Notes under the pieces: generated by a model
Database searches by the model: none
The model's input: only the letters and a program-made list of their open reading frames with translations
Told to the model about the DNA's origin: nothing
Part shown: one piece after another, positions 24,062 through 34,943 of the stretch
Position numbering within the stretch: position 1 is the first letter of the stretch
How the letters are laid out: the number at the start of each line of letters is the position of its first letter
Assembly: GCA_016081115.2 (NCBI GenBank)
Contig: CM071930.1
Span: 48,831,335-48,895,334 of the forward strand
Length of the DNA: 64,000 nucleotides
Source of the DNA: Rehmannia glutinosa
Taxonomy: Eukaryota; Streptophyta; Magnoliopsida; Lamiales; Orobanchaceae
Reading direction: 5' to 3'
Position numbers and translations under genes: made by a program

Positions 24062-25438
24062 ATGATCACGCGTTCCAAATCCACCCCGCCAATTCCCATT
24101 GATTTGGAAATTGAAAAGACATTTAAACAACTAAGGAAAAGAGCCAAATCAATGGCGGATGGGACTAATCCAAACACAGTGAAAAACATAAACAATGAGG
24201 AGCGTCCACCTGGAGCCGGCGTCCAGGACAGAATTGTAGAAAGGCCCGCGAGAAGGGCAGTTAGGGACTACTTTCAGCCACAAGTAAGCCGAACTTATGG
24301 GGGTGGTGTAGCACGTGCCAATTAATGCAAAAAATTTTGAACTAAAACCGGCATTGACCCAGATGGTGTCACAAAACCAGTTTGGGGGTAGAGCCATTGA
24401 GGATCCAAACGCACATCTGGCGTACTTTCTAGAAATTTGCGATACTGTTAAGATGAATGGTGTTTCTGAGGATATCATTCGATGCCTCCTTTTCGCATTC
24501 TCTCTGCGCGATAATGTTAAGGGTGGTTATGCTCTTTAACACCACCAGCCGCAAATTGGGTAGAACTAAGTCAGTGGTTTCTAGCCAAAAACTTTCCCCC
24601 CAGTAAGACGCTGCAATTGAAATCTGAAATCGCCCAGTTTAGGCAATTGGATGCTGAGCCGCTATATGAAGCATGGTATAGATTCTGGGAATTACTAAGG
24701 AAGTGCCCTCAACACGGATATCCCGACTACCAACAGGTTCAGTACTTCTAGAATGATTTGAGTGGTAACACAAGAACAATTATAGATGCTTCATGTGGAG
24801 GAGCGCTACTAGGGAAATATCCTGAGGAGGCACTAGAGTTACTAGAGGAGATGGCGAACGATAGTTACCAATGGCCATCCGAAAGGTCGACTGTCCGATG
24901 AGTGGCAGAATTTTAGGATGAGAAAGTCGCCATGCTCACAGAACAGGAGTCCGTGCTAAATATGAAACTGGAGGCGATGCAGCAAGTGACTCCAAGAGAT
25001 CCTACCGTTGTTGAAGAGGAAGCAAACTTTGTGGGGCAACAAAGAAACTTCAACAATAATTACAGAAATAATCAGATACCCAACTACTATCATCCAGGGT
25101 TGTGAAACCATGGAAATTTCTCTTATGCTAACAATAAAAATATTTTGCAGCCACCGTATGGATATAACATGGGTAATCAAGGCAGAGCGGAGTCCAATGA
25201 AAAGAAAGCATATGTTGAAGTGATGTTATCCTCATTTATCGGAGAAACAAGGGCAAGAGTGAACAAAGATGAAGTCGAGATAGACAGGATAGAAAAACAG
25301 GTCACTCAGCTAAACACAAACGTAAACGCAAGACTGAAATCTCTGGAAACACAAGTAGCCCAAATCGCAACTGTTGTGGGAGGCCAACACCAGAAAGGCA
25401 AATTCCCAAGCGATACTGAGCTAAATCCACGGGAGTAA
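24062..25438 (+). pseudogene. Element F Athila-type gag, broken
   Basis: Starts MITRSKSTPP (24062). After a frameshift near 24315: PINAKNFELKPALTQMV and HLAYFLEICDTVKMNGVSED, the start of the Gypsy Retrotrans_gag domain. After a second shift near 24530: WVELSQWFLAKNFPPSKT, FRQLDAEPLYEAWYRF, LLRKCPQHGYPDY and EEALELLEEMAND. A stop lies near 24751. The C-terminus (25145-25438) reads IEKQVTQLNTNVNARLKSLE, VAQIATVVGG and KFPSDTELNPRE, exactly the gag end known in Athila elements. No zinc knuckle is seen. Two or three frameshifts and stops inactivate it. Confidence 0.88.
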
Positions 25439-25754
25439 TGCAACGCCATTCGTCTGATAGATTGCGTTGAGGGTCCACAGGTTTCAAATGATATAGTATA
25501 GGAATAGTGATTAGAAATCTGAAGTCTGGCTGAAGACGTTAAACTTAGCGCTGTATGGGAGGCAACCCAATTTATTTCATATTTTCCGTCTATTTCTTTT
25601 TTTAATCGCCTCCAATATAAATTTTTATTTTTAGTTATAATTTTTGTTTATTAACTTATTTTTTTAGTTTTGTTTAGTTTTCTTGAGTTGTTGTGTAGGA
25701 GGCGTCACGGCAAACTCCTGAAAAAAAAAAGTACGGAACCAACTCAACAAGGGC
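25439..25754 (+). other. Element F gag/post-pol junction where pol is missing
   Basis: After gag (CNAIRLIDC) only about 90 bases remain before the block GACGTTAAACTTAGCGCTGTATGGGAGGCAACCCAA, which in full Athila elements follows pol. The T-rich region after it (25565-25700) is typical of the Athila pol-env spacer. So pol was deleted nearly end to end. Confidence 0.75.
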
Positions 25755-25925
25755 GTGTGATGTCACATGACCTGGCCGTGTGATAGGGCAAATTGCCCAG
25801 CACCACACGGCCGGACCGTGTGACCATCACACGGCCATGTGGTCAAAGGATGGCAAAACAGACGCAGTAGTACAAACTTGCAGGGCCACATGGCCAGACC
25901 ATGTCATCCCACACGGCCGGGTGGC
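25755..25925. repeat. Second CACACGGCCGTGTG array, ahead of the 3' ORF
   Basis: Copies include CACACGGCCGGACCGTGTG (25803-25821), CACACGGCCATGTGG (25828-25842) and CACACGGCCGGGTGG (25911-25925), with GGGCGTGTGATG and GGCCGTGTGATAG earlier. It is the same motif as in the LTRs but a separate array, lying about 140 bases before an internal TATA box. Confidence 0.88.
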
Positions 25926-26064
25926 CCCAGAAACAGAAATCGGGCAGCTTACGAATTACACTTATTTTTACCCCGAAATCCCACTTTTTCTCACACTTTC
26001 TTCTACACAAACCCTAACCCACGGAAATTATCTCCCCAAATACTCAAACCACTCTCCAAATCTC

Positions 26065-26072
26065 TATAAATA
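26065..26072 (+). promoter_or_regulatory. Internal TATA box ahead of the element F 3' ORF
   Basis: TATAAATA in CTCTATAAATACACC, followed by a C/T- and A-rich leader without G-rich stretches and then the ATG at 26226. AAACCCTAACCC, a telo-box-like element common in plant promoters, lies upstream at about 26012-26024. Together these look like a plant core promoter. Confidence 0.6.
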
Positions 26073-26225
26073 CACCTTCAACCTCAAATCAAAATCACAA
26101 ATCCTTCACTTTCTCGAGAAACCCCACATACCTTCAATTTTCAACTTCTCCAAGTTCTACACCAAGTTTGGGGGTACTTCAAGAATTCCAAAATTTCAGA
26201 TTTTTACTCTTCAACCATTGAATTC

Positions 26226-27508
26226 ATGGCTTCTAGGGATGCAAGAGGAACTAAGAGGAATACAAGAAGAAGGAGAGAGCCGACCCCGGAGCCCGAACCC
26301 GAGCCTCAACCAATTTTCGACCCCAAGGAGCCCAAAGTTTCCAACATCAATTTGCCAAACGAAACTCATCGAGCTAGATGGAATATACTCTACTTTCGTC
26401 CATGGATTAATACGAGGTATCTCGATGAACCTACTCTTACGAATTTGGGTTTATTGGAAGATTTAGGGCTTTATGTGGGAGAATTGATTGGCATGATTTT
26501 CTTAATGGGCATTGGGCTACTTACTCTGTTATTACTCTTGAATTCTTAAGTAGCTTTGAATTGATTGTGCGAAAAAGAAATCTGATGGGGGTTAAATTTT
26601 GGTTGGGGAATGAGCAAAGGGAACTATCAATTGAGGATTTAAATGAAATTTATAGAACACTGGCGTATGGGGTAGAGGAGCATGAGGAATTTGATAAGGA
26701 TAGGTTTTGGAAAAACATAATAGGGAAGCAAATTTATATGCCAGGCACTTCTAAGGCGTCTAGTATTCGCAACCCGATATTCCGATATGTTCAGCGAGTC
26801 TTGGCTGAAACCATCTTTGCAAGGGAGGATAGTAAAGGGGCTTTGAGGGTTGATGAATTGTTTATAATTTGGTGTATGGCATCGGGGACTGAAGTGGTGC
26901 CAAACGTTGGGGCTATGATAGCCCGACAATTTGATAGAATTAGAAAGAGTGAGAGGGGTGGAATTTGCATAGGGGGGATGATTACCCCAATTGCTGAACA
27001 TTTCAATATTAATTTGGAGGGGTATGCGGAGGCAGCTGGGCCTAGGTTGATTGATTTGAATGTTCTAACCACGATGAAAATGATAAAATTCGATGGACGG
27101 GATTACTGGCTCATTCAGGCATATAGAACAACAATTAGGATTCCGAACCTCGATGCAACTTCAACCAGAAATAAGGGTAACTGACTACTTAGAGATGTGG
27201 GGGTAGAAGGGGCTGCTGCTCAAGAAGAGCAGGATGAGCAAACGAGGGATATGCCCGGAACCTCTTGCCAAGGGGGTAACCGACCGTTGATTATGAGTGA
27301 GAGGCTAGAAAGAGTAGAAACTGATGTGAGGAAATTGATAGATGACACATATCAGTTGACAACCACCACCGATGAGTATCACCAGGAGTATTTACAGTGT
27401 TTTGATGCCATCACCCAACAGCAGCAGCAAATATACGAGATGACGTCTTGTATGGACCAGTGGCACATCTCACAAGACCACTATTATCCCCTTCCACCAC
27501 CTCTGTGA
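26226..27508 (+). pseudogene. Element F ATHILA ORF1-type gene (env position), one frameshift and one stop
   Basis: Starts MASRDARGTKRNTRRRREP, a basic N-terminus, then a Pro/Glu-rich stretch. The globular part: LGLLEDLGLYVGELIG; after a single frameshift near 26490 comes TLEFLSSFEL, VKFWLGNEQRELS, then SSIRNPIFRYVQRVLAETIF, ELFIIWCMASG and ITPIAEHFN. These match the Arabidopsis retrotransposon ORF-1 (ATHILA) family. A TGA at about 27182 is followed in the same frame by EQDEQTRDMPG, ERLERVETDV and a Gln-rich, heptad-like helix ending at 27508. About 427 codons in all. Function in the element is unknown; I see no clear signal peptide. It retains more coding integrity than most frames here. Confidence 0.85.
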
Positions 27509-29010
27509 TCTTTGTAAGTACTTATTACGCATTTCTCTTTTCTTTTGATAATTTCCTCATATGTTCGGGACGAAGTATATTTTAAGTTTGGGGGGTTGTC
27601 AAGAATGCGTAATTGAGTATTTTTGCATTTTGCATTGCATTTAGGACTGCATGTAGAGGCACTTTCATTATAATTTTCGAAAAAAAAAACAAATTTTATT
27701 TTAATTTTCGATTTTTAGTTATTTCTGTTTTAGCACGTTTACCGCTTTAGCACGTTTAATTGCTTTTGTCTGTGGTTTTTAATTTAGTTCGTATACCCAG
27801 CTCCCTATGATTTTACTATGAATATTTTATGACATGGGATAACATACTTTTGGGAATAATGTAATAGATTCTTAGGAGGAAAGTTATTTATTTGCTTGGC
27901 ATTTGTTAAGAAAATTGGGTATTTGAGCATGTATGCGAAAAATGAGCCTGTGAGCTTTTGTGCCTTAAACTGCTTTATATTATGCAGACTTATTTTTGTT
28001 GAGTGTGTCATTCATGATTGATAGAACTCTAGAACTTGCTCTGGTATCTTCATTGAAGCCATGTGTGTATGCAATTTTTGAAAATGATCTAAGGCCATCT
28101 TTGTTTTAGCCTACTTAGCCTAAAAAACCTACCTATGAACTCATGATTCCCTGGTTAGCTAATTTTGAGCCAAAACATTTATTGTTAGCCACATTGATCT
28201 TTAATATTTACATGTTTTTATCCCTACAAATTCTCAAGCTTATAGAAAATACATAAGTTTGGGGGAGATGTGGTGAAAATTTATGAAAAGAGAGAAATTT
28301 GGCAAAAGAAAGAGGGATGAGCAGTATCAAGGTAAATGAGAAAATACATGAAGCTCGAAAAAGAAAGAAATATCTCTGAAGAAAAAAAGAAGAATAAATC
28401 GAGCAAAGCAAAAAAAATCTGAAAATTATGAAAAAATGAGAGATTGAGACTAAAGAAAAAGAAAAGAAGGCAAAAAAAAAAAGGCCTAAAAATGAAAAAG
28501 GAGAAATAAGGGTGGAATTGAGTTGAAAAAAGAAAAGTGATATTAGGATGAAATTGAGTTGGTGAATTGCAAGTCTGTATGCTTAAATTCTATTTGCTCA
28601 AGTCAAGTCACTTAGTCCAAATTTTCCTACCCTTACCAAAGAGTCTACATTACAACCAAATAAAAAGTCCTTTTTGATTCTTAGATTGTGCACACAAAAG
28701 TGGTAGAGATGTTAGACGATTTGCAAGCCTATGGTAGTTCTGTTTTCACTGAATTGAATTTGACCGTAAACACTATCCATACACTTCTGAGAGTCGAGTG
28801 ATACACTATCTTCTTGTGAGTCGCGATGACAAGTACCCAAAAGATTAGTAATAGTGCCAAGTTTATGAATAATTAATCTTTCGATGATGAATTGCATGGT
28901 CTCCTTGAGTATGGAGTCGAGTGCTATTTAATGTTTATAGTATTCTTGGGTGTTCTTTCGTTTTACCCCTTATATTATTTTTCTAAATTTGCTCGAGGAC
29001 GAGCAATGCT
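27509..29010 (+). other. Element F 3' noncoding region
   Basis: No gene. Contains PPT-like AAGTTTGGGGG copies at about 27577 and 28255 and a 280-base purine-rich tract (about 28280-28560, GAAAAAGAAAGAAA-like) typical of the end of Athila elements. Confidence 0.7.
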
Positions 29011-29011
29011 T

Positions 29012-29030
29012 TAAGTTTGGGGGATTTTGA
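29012..29030 (+). other. Element F polypurine tract
   Basis: TAAGTTTGGGGGATTTTGA abuts the 3' LTR start TGTGTGTAAAAT. Confidence 0.8.
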
Positions 29031-30472
29031 TGTGTGTAAAATATACTTGGGCTTAAATTGATATATAATTGATGCATTTGCACGCATATTTACTATGTTT
29101 TTACTTGGTTTTCTTTAAAGGCCATGATACTGCGTATTCTTGTAATTCTTGCAGGAAACAGAGCTTAAAATGAAGAAATATCAGTTAGGATGCCCAGATA
29201 AGATTGCCAAATGCAAAGAGAAGATCAAAACGACGGAAAAAGAGAACAAAAGCAAGTCGCACGGCCAGACCGTGTAGCCTCACACGGCCGTGGGGACTGG
29301 TGTTGTGAAAATCACACGGTTGTGTGAAGAAAGGAAGAAAACAGAGGACGAAGCAGGTCCACACGGCCGTGTGGACAAGGTTATCAGCCGCACCACCTAC
29401 CCGTGCGACAAAGGGCTAAGCCCAAGGCCACACGCCCGTGTGGACCCACATAGCCTGACCGTGTGGGAGTCTATTTCAGCACGTTTTTAGAGTTTGCTTC
29501 CCGTTCCAACTCTACAAGTGATCTCTCCTAGCATCTATAAAAGGGGACCAAGTCTTGCATGAAAACATATCATTCCATACAGCAAAAACACATCAATTAA
29601 CATAGGAACGCAAGAATCGAAGATCTTCTGAGCAAAGAAGGCTAGGTCGCGAAGAACACCACAAGGCTTTCACATCTAGGGAGCACAAGAGCTTCGAAGG
29701 CTTGGAGGGAGAATCCATCCTGACAAAAAGGAGTTTTCTTTCTATGTCTAAGAACTCTTGTCTGTGTTTATATGATTTCATAATATTGATTCGGATTTGT
29801 CTATTAGTTTGTAATCAATGTTTGGCATATTTTTCGGATCTTAGGGGCATAATCGAAACTATTGATTTATGTTAAATACGATTATTTATTTTCTTAATTA
29901 ATTCATGCTTTCTATTTTATGAATTCGAGTGCTTATTTATAATTGCTTTTTATCTAATCAATAATTTGCATGTCATACTTCTAGTCCATAATCCAGGAGG
30001 TGTATGACGAAAATCGTATTCAGACATAAATAGAGTAATGTATCGGGAGACTACTTCTATTTGTGGGGAGTACTTCAATTCAAAGATCTTTTCAGAGTTA
30101 GTAATAATTGTGATGGATCGGGAGACCTCAATTATTATTAATCTACTGTTTATGTGCACAATAAACTATTTTAGGAATTGAACCCATAAAATTGCATGAA
30201 TTGGTTTTTAACACTTTAATTGAATTTAATATTGAAGAAGTATGTTGAGATTATATGCCTAAGGTTGCTCCTAAAGATGTTGAAAATACTTATGGGGTTC
30301 ACAATTTTATTTTTATTTTCTTTCTTTATTGTTTTTTATTTTTAGTAGATAAAAATACTTGATTATTCGGTCGCTTCAATAAAATTGGAATACGATGTTA
30401 TTATAGTCTAAGTGTTTCGAGATTAAATCCCTGAGGAATACGACCTTGCTTGCCATTATTCTATAAACTACA
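29031..30472 (+). repeat. Element F 3' LTR
   Basis: 1442 bases, pairs with 22473-23942. Palindrome array at about 29258-29470 (fewer copies than the 5' LTR), TATA box at 29536-29543. Ends CTATAAACTACA. Confidence 0.92.
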
Positions 30473-31005
30473 GTGTACACTTGCAGTTGTATGAACCAAA
30501 ATATTTTTGGCGAACATTGATCTCTGGTGGAGGGAGACAATATCCAATGCCAATGAATGATTCAACATCCTCAATTTCTTTATCAAAAATTAGTGAGTCA
30601 TCATAGCCGCCATTTTCCTCCTCATTGAAAATTGGTGGGCTATCATAGTCAATATTTTCTTTAAATTCCAAAAGTTTTTATAACCAATCTCTGGAATGAG
30701 ATATTCATCTTCCTCATCAAAAATTGGTGGTCCATCATATCCACCATCTTCAATGTCACTTGAGAATAAAGCATCCATACTCATGGAATAGGTTTCCAAT
30801 GGGGTGAACTGGATGGGTACAATATCGTAGGCAAACTCACAACCATCAAGAAATTGTTTTTCAACAAGCCTCTTGATTTCTTGAATTGGATGCACACTGT
30901 ATGTAATTTTTTTGTCATCAAGTCGATCTGCTGATGGATTTGTGCGGTGTCATTCATGAGTTGTGGATTTGGTCTAGACAACATGGTTCAGGGAGCGTAG
31001 GCTGG
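30473..31005 (-). pseudogene. Element E gag-like remnant
   Basis: Minus-strand frames next to the PBS give EIKRLVEKQFLDGCEFAYDI, then acidic repeats GGYDGPPIFDEEDE and YDSPPIFNEEENGGYDDS. The repeated PPIFDEE-type motif is distinctive. Position after the PBS suggests a gag or leader protein, but I see no capsid or zinc-knuckle motif. Frames overlap (30468-30671, 30590-30895, 30781-30984), showing frameshifts, and the insertion of element F cuts it at 30473. Confidence 0.5.
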
Positions 31006-31017
31006 TCTCTGATACCA
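31006..31017 (-). other. Element E primer binding site
   Basis: Minus-strand TGGTATCAGAGA two bases inside the LTR, a tRNA-Met-type PBS. Confidence 0.85.
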
Positions 31018-31019
31018 AC

Positions 31020-31350
31020 TGATGCAGACGGAATCAATATATATAAAGAACACAAATTCTACCGTTGATTCGCAAGAATATCAGAAAGTATTGAAATAAA
31101 GCAATAGAATTCTCAAAAGAACGTGTATTGCTTGAAGAATAAATCTCAAATCTTAATAATATTCAACCTCCTTAAAAATAATAAAATAGCAAGTATTTAT
31201 AAGATTAAAGTCCTACAACAATAAAACCCCTAACTTGACTAGGAAACTTAAAAGATAAACTAAATAGAATCCTAAACACACAAAACACTATCTAAAATAT
31301 AAGATATTCTAAAATCCTAAAAGATAATAAACTAGATATTATCTCGGTCA
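31020..31350 (-). repeat. Element E 5' LTR
   Basis: 331 bases, plus-strand TGATGCAGACGG to ATCTCGGTCA, followed by the TSD CAAGT. A minus-strand TTATAAATA at about 31194-31202 is the probable TATA box. Confidence 0.92.
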
Positions 31351-31410
31351 CAAGTTGAGTTATGATTAGGTTTGATTTTGTGAAAGTCTTGTTTTTTATT
31401 ATTAGTATTG

Positions 31411-31434
31411 GTTACTATAGCATGTCAGACAGAT

Positions 31435-31476
<42 letters not shown>

Positions 31477-31519
31477 ACTCATATTCACCTAATCCGGCAC
31501 TTAATTGCACTATGTTTTT
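31411..31519 (+). repeat. Left copy of a ~100-bp duplication flanking element G
   Basis: GTTACTATAGCATGTCAGACAGATGG, an (AT)n run (31437-31474), then CAACTCATATTCACCTAATCCGGCAC to ATGTTTTTT. The same sequence follows the right LTR of G at 52509-52601. Much longer than any LTR-retrotransposon target duplication. Confidence 0.9.
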
Positions 31520-31522
31520 TAC

Positions 31523-32052
31523 TGGGTGTATTTAGGTTGCATCCATATTTGAGATAATAGGGAGTCTTATTTAGATGAGGTTTATCTAGAAACCTCTCCC
31601 ATTAGGACTCTAACTAGGATATGGGATTGAGATATATATATATATTGATATCTTTCACTATAACATCAGTTCAACTGAAAACATCGTTCCCCAATGAAAA
31701 GAATAATCTCTCTCCTAAAACTTCTCTCTACGGTTCTTCTTGGAGCATCACCAAAATTCTCCAAGGGTTTAAGGTGTGCACATCAAAGTAAATAATTCTA
31801 GTAATTGTTTAGACCAACGAGAAAGATAGTTTGTGATCTTGTTCATGGTTCAACCAATCTATGGAGTTCGTTCGTTGTTCGCGGTTCAATCAAAGGGAGG
31901 CTTGTAGATGATTTATTCATGGACCAAAAAGAGGCTTGTAGATGAGCTCAATTCTGGCTATGTGGATCAATGGTTCCGCTGCAAATAGGTATACTCGATT
32001 CACCTTATATGTGCAAATATGTGATTTAGATACTGACCCATATTTGCTAACA
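31523..32052 (+). repeat. Element G 5' LTR
   Basis: 530 bases, TGGGTGTATTTAGG to TTTGCTAACA. A TATA-rich segment at about 31628-31645. Pairs with 51997-52508. Confidence 0.92.
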
Positions 32053-32053
32053 G

Positions 32054-32065
32054 TGGTATCAGAGC
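32054..32065 (+). other. Element G primer binding site
   Basis: TGGTATCAGAGC, a perfect tRNA-iMet PBS, one base after the LTR. Confidence 0.95.
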
Positions 32066-33192
32066 TTTAAGGGCTAGATCTCACCTATGTGGTGTGCTTA
32101 AATTTGATAATACATATGTTTTGATTTTTTTTTGAAAATTTTGAATCTATACTTTCGTTTTTATAACAATATTGGTGTCAAATTGTAGATCTCATTAAAA
32201 CGATTAATTTGACATATTATACACGCAAAATGGATTTGGAACGTAGAAGTTATTGCTTTTCTAAGTTTCTGCAGAGAAAATTCATGTATTGATTCTTGTG
32301 CCATGCTTAGCCTGATTGTTCATGTTTTGTGCGAATATTTTTACTACTGGTCTAGCATATGGTACGGTGTTTGGCAAGCTGATGTGCGTCGACACGTGTT
32401 TATCGCTTAATAGAAAAAAAATATTCTATGTGGCAACTGTTGGCTATGAATATGCTGACTTGGGTATGTGTTGAGCACTTGACATGAACAATGACATGGC
32501 AGTGTTGGGCACCAAGTGGTTGCGCCATGTGTCACTGACGTACTGGATGCCATGTGGGCACTGATGTGCCGCTAAGTAGTGCATCCCTTTTGATAAAAAT
32601 AAAATAAAATTAAGGGGATTTGTGTAATGTAAATTTGATAACTAGACCTTTTGACATATCTCATGTATGTCCACCACTTGGCTAAGATGATTTTTTGTTA
32701 CTATTTCAGCAAATTTTGTATTTATATAGAATCTAGACAGTAGATTTTTTCTTGCATGATGATGTATATGGAATTTTTTTTTGCGCGTTAGGACGCTTGA
32801 AAAATTAATTTTTTTGTGCATTACTATTTTTTTTGTTATAGTATTAATGAATGATTTTTTTTAACGCATTTTAGTATTTGCAAAAATTATTTAGTGCTTG
32901 CAAAAATTTATTTTTTGCCCATGAAAATACAGCCAAAATTATTTTTTGTGTTTTATGATGTATGCAAAATAATATTTTTGGACATAAGGTGCATGTATTT
33001 GTTTTCCGCATTGGGTGCAGGAAAGAAAATATTTTTGCACATTAAGATGCTTGCAAAAAGGTAATATTTTTTGTACATTGTGATGCATGCAAAAATTATT
33101 TTTTGCACATTGGTGCATGGAAAATACTTTTTCGCATAAGGTGCGTGAAAAAAATTATATTATTGCGCATTGAGATGCAAGCAAAAATATTC
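32066..33192 (+). other. Element G leader
   Basis: No gene. 32340-32580 is richer in GC, with repeated GCCATGTG-like words. The second half is the tandem-repeat region listed separately. Element H begins at 33198. Confidence 0.6.
32770..33192 (+). repeat. Degenerate tandem repeats in the element G leader
   Basis: About ten imperfect copies of a 35-45-base unit close to TTGCGCATTGAGATGCATGCAAAAATTATTTT, for example 33046-33095, 33096-33140 and 33155-33190. Copies vary in length by the A/T runs. Confidence 0.8.
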
Positions 33193-33197
33193 TATGT

Positions 33198-34665
33198 TAT
33201 AGGTTCCAAGGGGTGATGTGTAAGGTTTAGAGGGGGGTTGAATAAACCTAATTAGCCTTTCTCGTTTTAGTCTTTTAAAATATATTCAGATTTAACACAA
33301 AAACTAAGTCCTTGAGGGACAGCTAGGTTGGCTTACACAACAAAATTACCCACTCAACACGGACTGACCGAAATTTGTTGATAGTATAGTTTTATAACAC
33401 TTAGAAATTCAGTTGATTTGGTTTTGTCAATGGAAGACTTTTCACCCTTATGATTTTTAAGCCCGTTTTTCAACACTCATTTTAGCCATGGTTATTATCA
33501 GCATACTTAAGCAAGTTTAACTTTATCAGCAGATATAAAATAAAGCAAGTAATAGAGTGTGCTTAAAAGTAAATATGCACAAACAGTTTATAGTGGTTTG
33601 AGGATGGGGTAATTCCTCTAGTCCACTCTTCTCCAGCTCCCGGAGGAATCCACTAAGTAACTTAAGCTTGGTTACAAAGCAGTTATCAGTCCAGGACAAC
33701 TTCGATCACACAACTTGATGCTCCTGGGACTCAGCTTCTTCACAAGATAGTTGTTCTGTTACTTCAGCCTCCTTCAAACCCTTGGACTTGATCACTTAGC
33801 CCTTCAACAGGTTGAAAGCACCGGTTCGAACTAGAACCTCACTACTTCTCCTTCAACCTTGGAGAGTATACCCCTTTGTTCTTGAAAATATTTTTCCTCT
33901 TTAACTGATGAAGTAATCTTTCCTTCACTGAGTGTGTTGGATTGAATTCATTCGAAGTTAAGAATGTGGATTTCTTTGAAAAGCTTGAGAAATATTTGCA
34001 GGTTATTGCTTGATTGCTTGTATGCTTGTATTGAACTCGGTAACCTTCTCTCACTTGCTTCCTCAGCCTTTTATAGTGTATATTTGAAAATATGTCCGTT
34101 GAAAAGATAGGCATTATTTTCAAATCACACTTGTAGGTTGTTAGTTTGTCTTGTCTTGCAGCATTGATGTAGATCGTACCATGAATTAATTGCTCTGTAG
34201 CCTTTCTTTAATCTCTGCAGGTTTTCAGGTGCATCCCACTGGTTCATTGCTGCACTCTTTCAGCAAAACGGCTTTATTGTTGGCAGCCTGACACATGCCT
34301 ATTTCCAGCAAAACCTTGACTTGTCTTGACTCTTGACATGGATCTCTTTCAGCTTTCTTCAAGTTTTGTCTGTTGCATACCCATTTGACATTCGATTCCA
34401 ATTATTTTGGAATGACTTAGCTGTCAGCTGAGACACCTTTTCTCGTCACTTGACTGAGTCTTCTCTTCACTTCACACAGCTGACACACAGCTGAGTCTTC
34501 ACTTTAATCTCCAGTCGAGTCTTGTAATTTTCAACTTAGTTGACTTCAACTCAACTTATACAACCCTATTTATTACAAGTTGTATTACACAGAAAATGGA
34601 GTGCCAACTTCCTAATCTAAGTATTACATGGTATCATCAAAATCTATACATAAATATTTCCAACA
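33198..34665 (-). repeat. Element H 3' LTR
   Basis: 1468 bases, plus-strand TATAGGTTCCAAGGGG to ATTTCCAACA. Minus-strand TATA box ACTATAAAAGG at about 34066-34076. Pairs with 45810-47292. Confidence 0.93.
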
Positions 34666-34683
34666 ATTTCCCCCTTTTTCATG
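34666..34683 (-). other. Element H polypurine tract
   Basis: Minus-strand CATGAAAAAGGGGGAAAT immediately precedes the 3' LTR. Confidence 0.85.
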
Positions 34684-34943
34684 ATGCCAAAACTTAAATA
34701 AATAAGCAAAGTAAATAGTGCAGTAACAAGGAATGAATGTATAAAATATGTCAATTTTGTTTGAACATATCATTCTTGTACTTTAGAATTGCACTTTACA
34801 AAGCTTGTTACAAAGTATAAGCTATACACATGTATCTATACAAATGTGTCAGAGCAATACAGGTATCGGACCTTTTAATAATACATACAATTATATGTAT
34901 TTACAGTTAATTAAAAATACATCTTGAAGGGGTTCAGCCGTCT

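Larger units (their letters stand above)
22473..30472 (+). mobile_element. Element F: Athila-like Ty3/Gypsy element lacking pol
   Basis: Plus strand, 8.0 kb. LTRs (22473-23942, 29031-30472), Athila-type gag (24062-25438), the conserved post-pol block GCGCTGTATGGGAGGCAACCCAA (about 25549-25571), an ATHILA ORF1-type gene (26226-27508), a purine-rich tail and a PPT. No protease, RT, RNase H or integrase is present: gag passes within about 100 bases into the post-pol block. Nested inside element E. A clean target duplication is not visible: bases at the ends are GTGTG and GTGTA if the LTR start is taken 4 bases further in, otherwise they do not match. Confidence 0.9.
21744..31350 (-). mobile_element. 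Element E: short-LTR Gypsy-like element with little internal sequence, split by element F
   Basis: Two similar LTRs (21744-22075 and 31020-31350) are flanked by a perfect 5-bp duplication CAAGT (21739-21743 and 31351-31355). The PBS beside the right LTR sets the minus orientation. Removing nested element F leaves only about 0.9 kb of internal sequence: a gag-like acidic remnant near the right LTR and the end of a pol-like frame near the left LTR. That makes E a deletion derivative or TRIM-sized nonautonomous element. The two LTRs differ by many scattered substitutions and small indels, so it is not recent. Confidence 0.9.

Noticed and set aside
26639..27072. Minus-strand frames of 93-120 residues
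   Set aside because: Antisense of the ATHILA ORF1-type gene.
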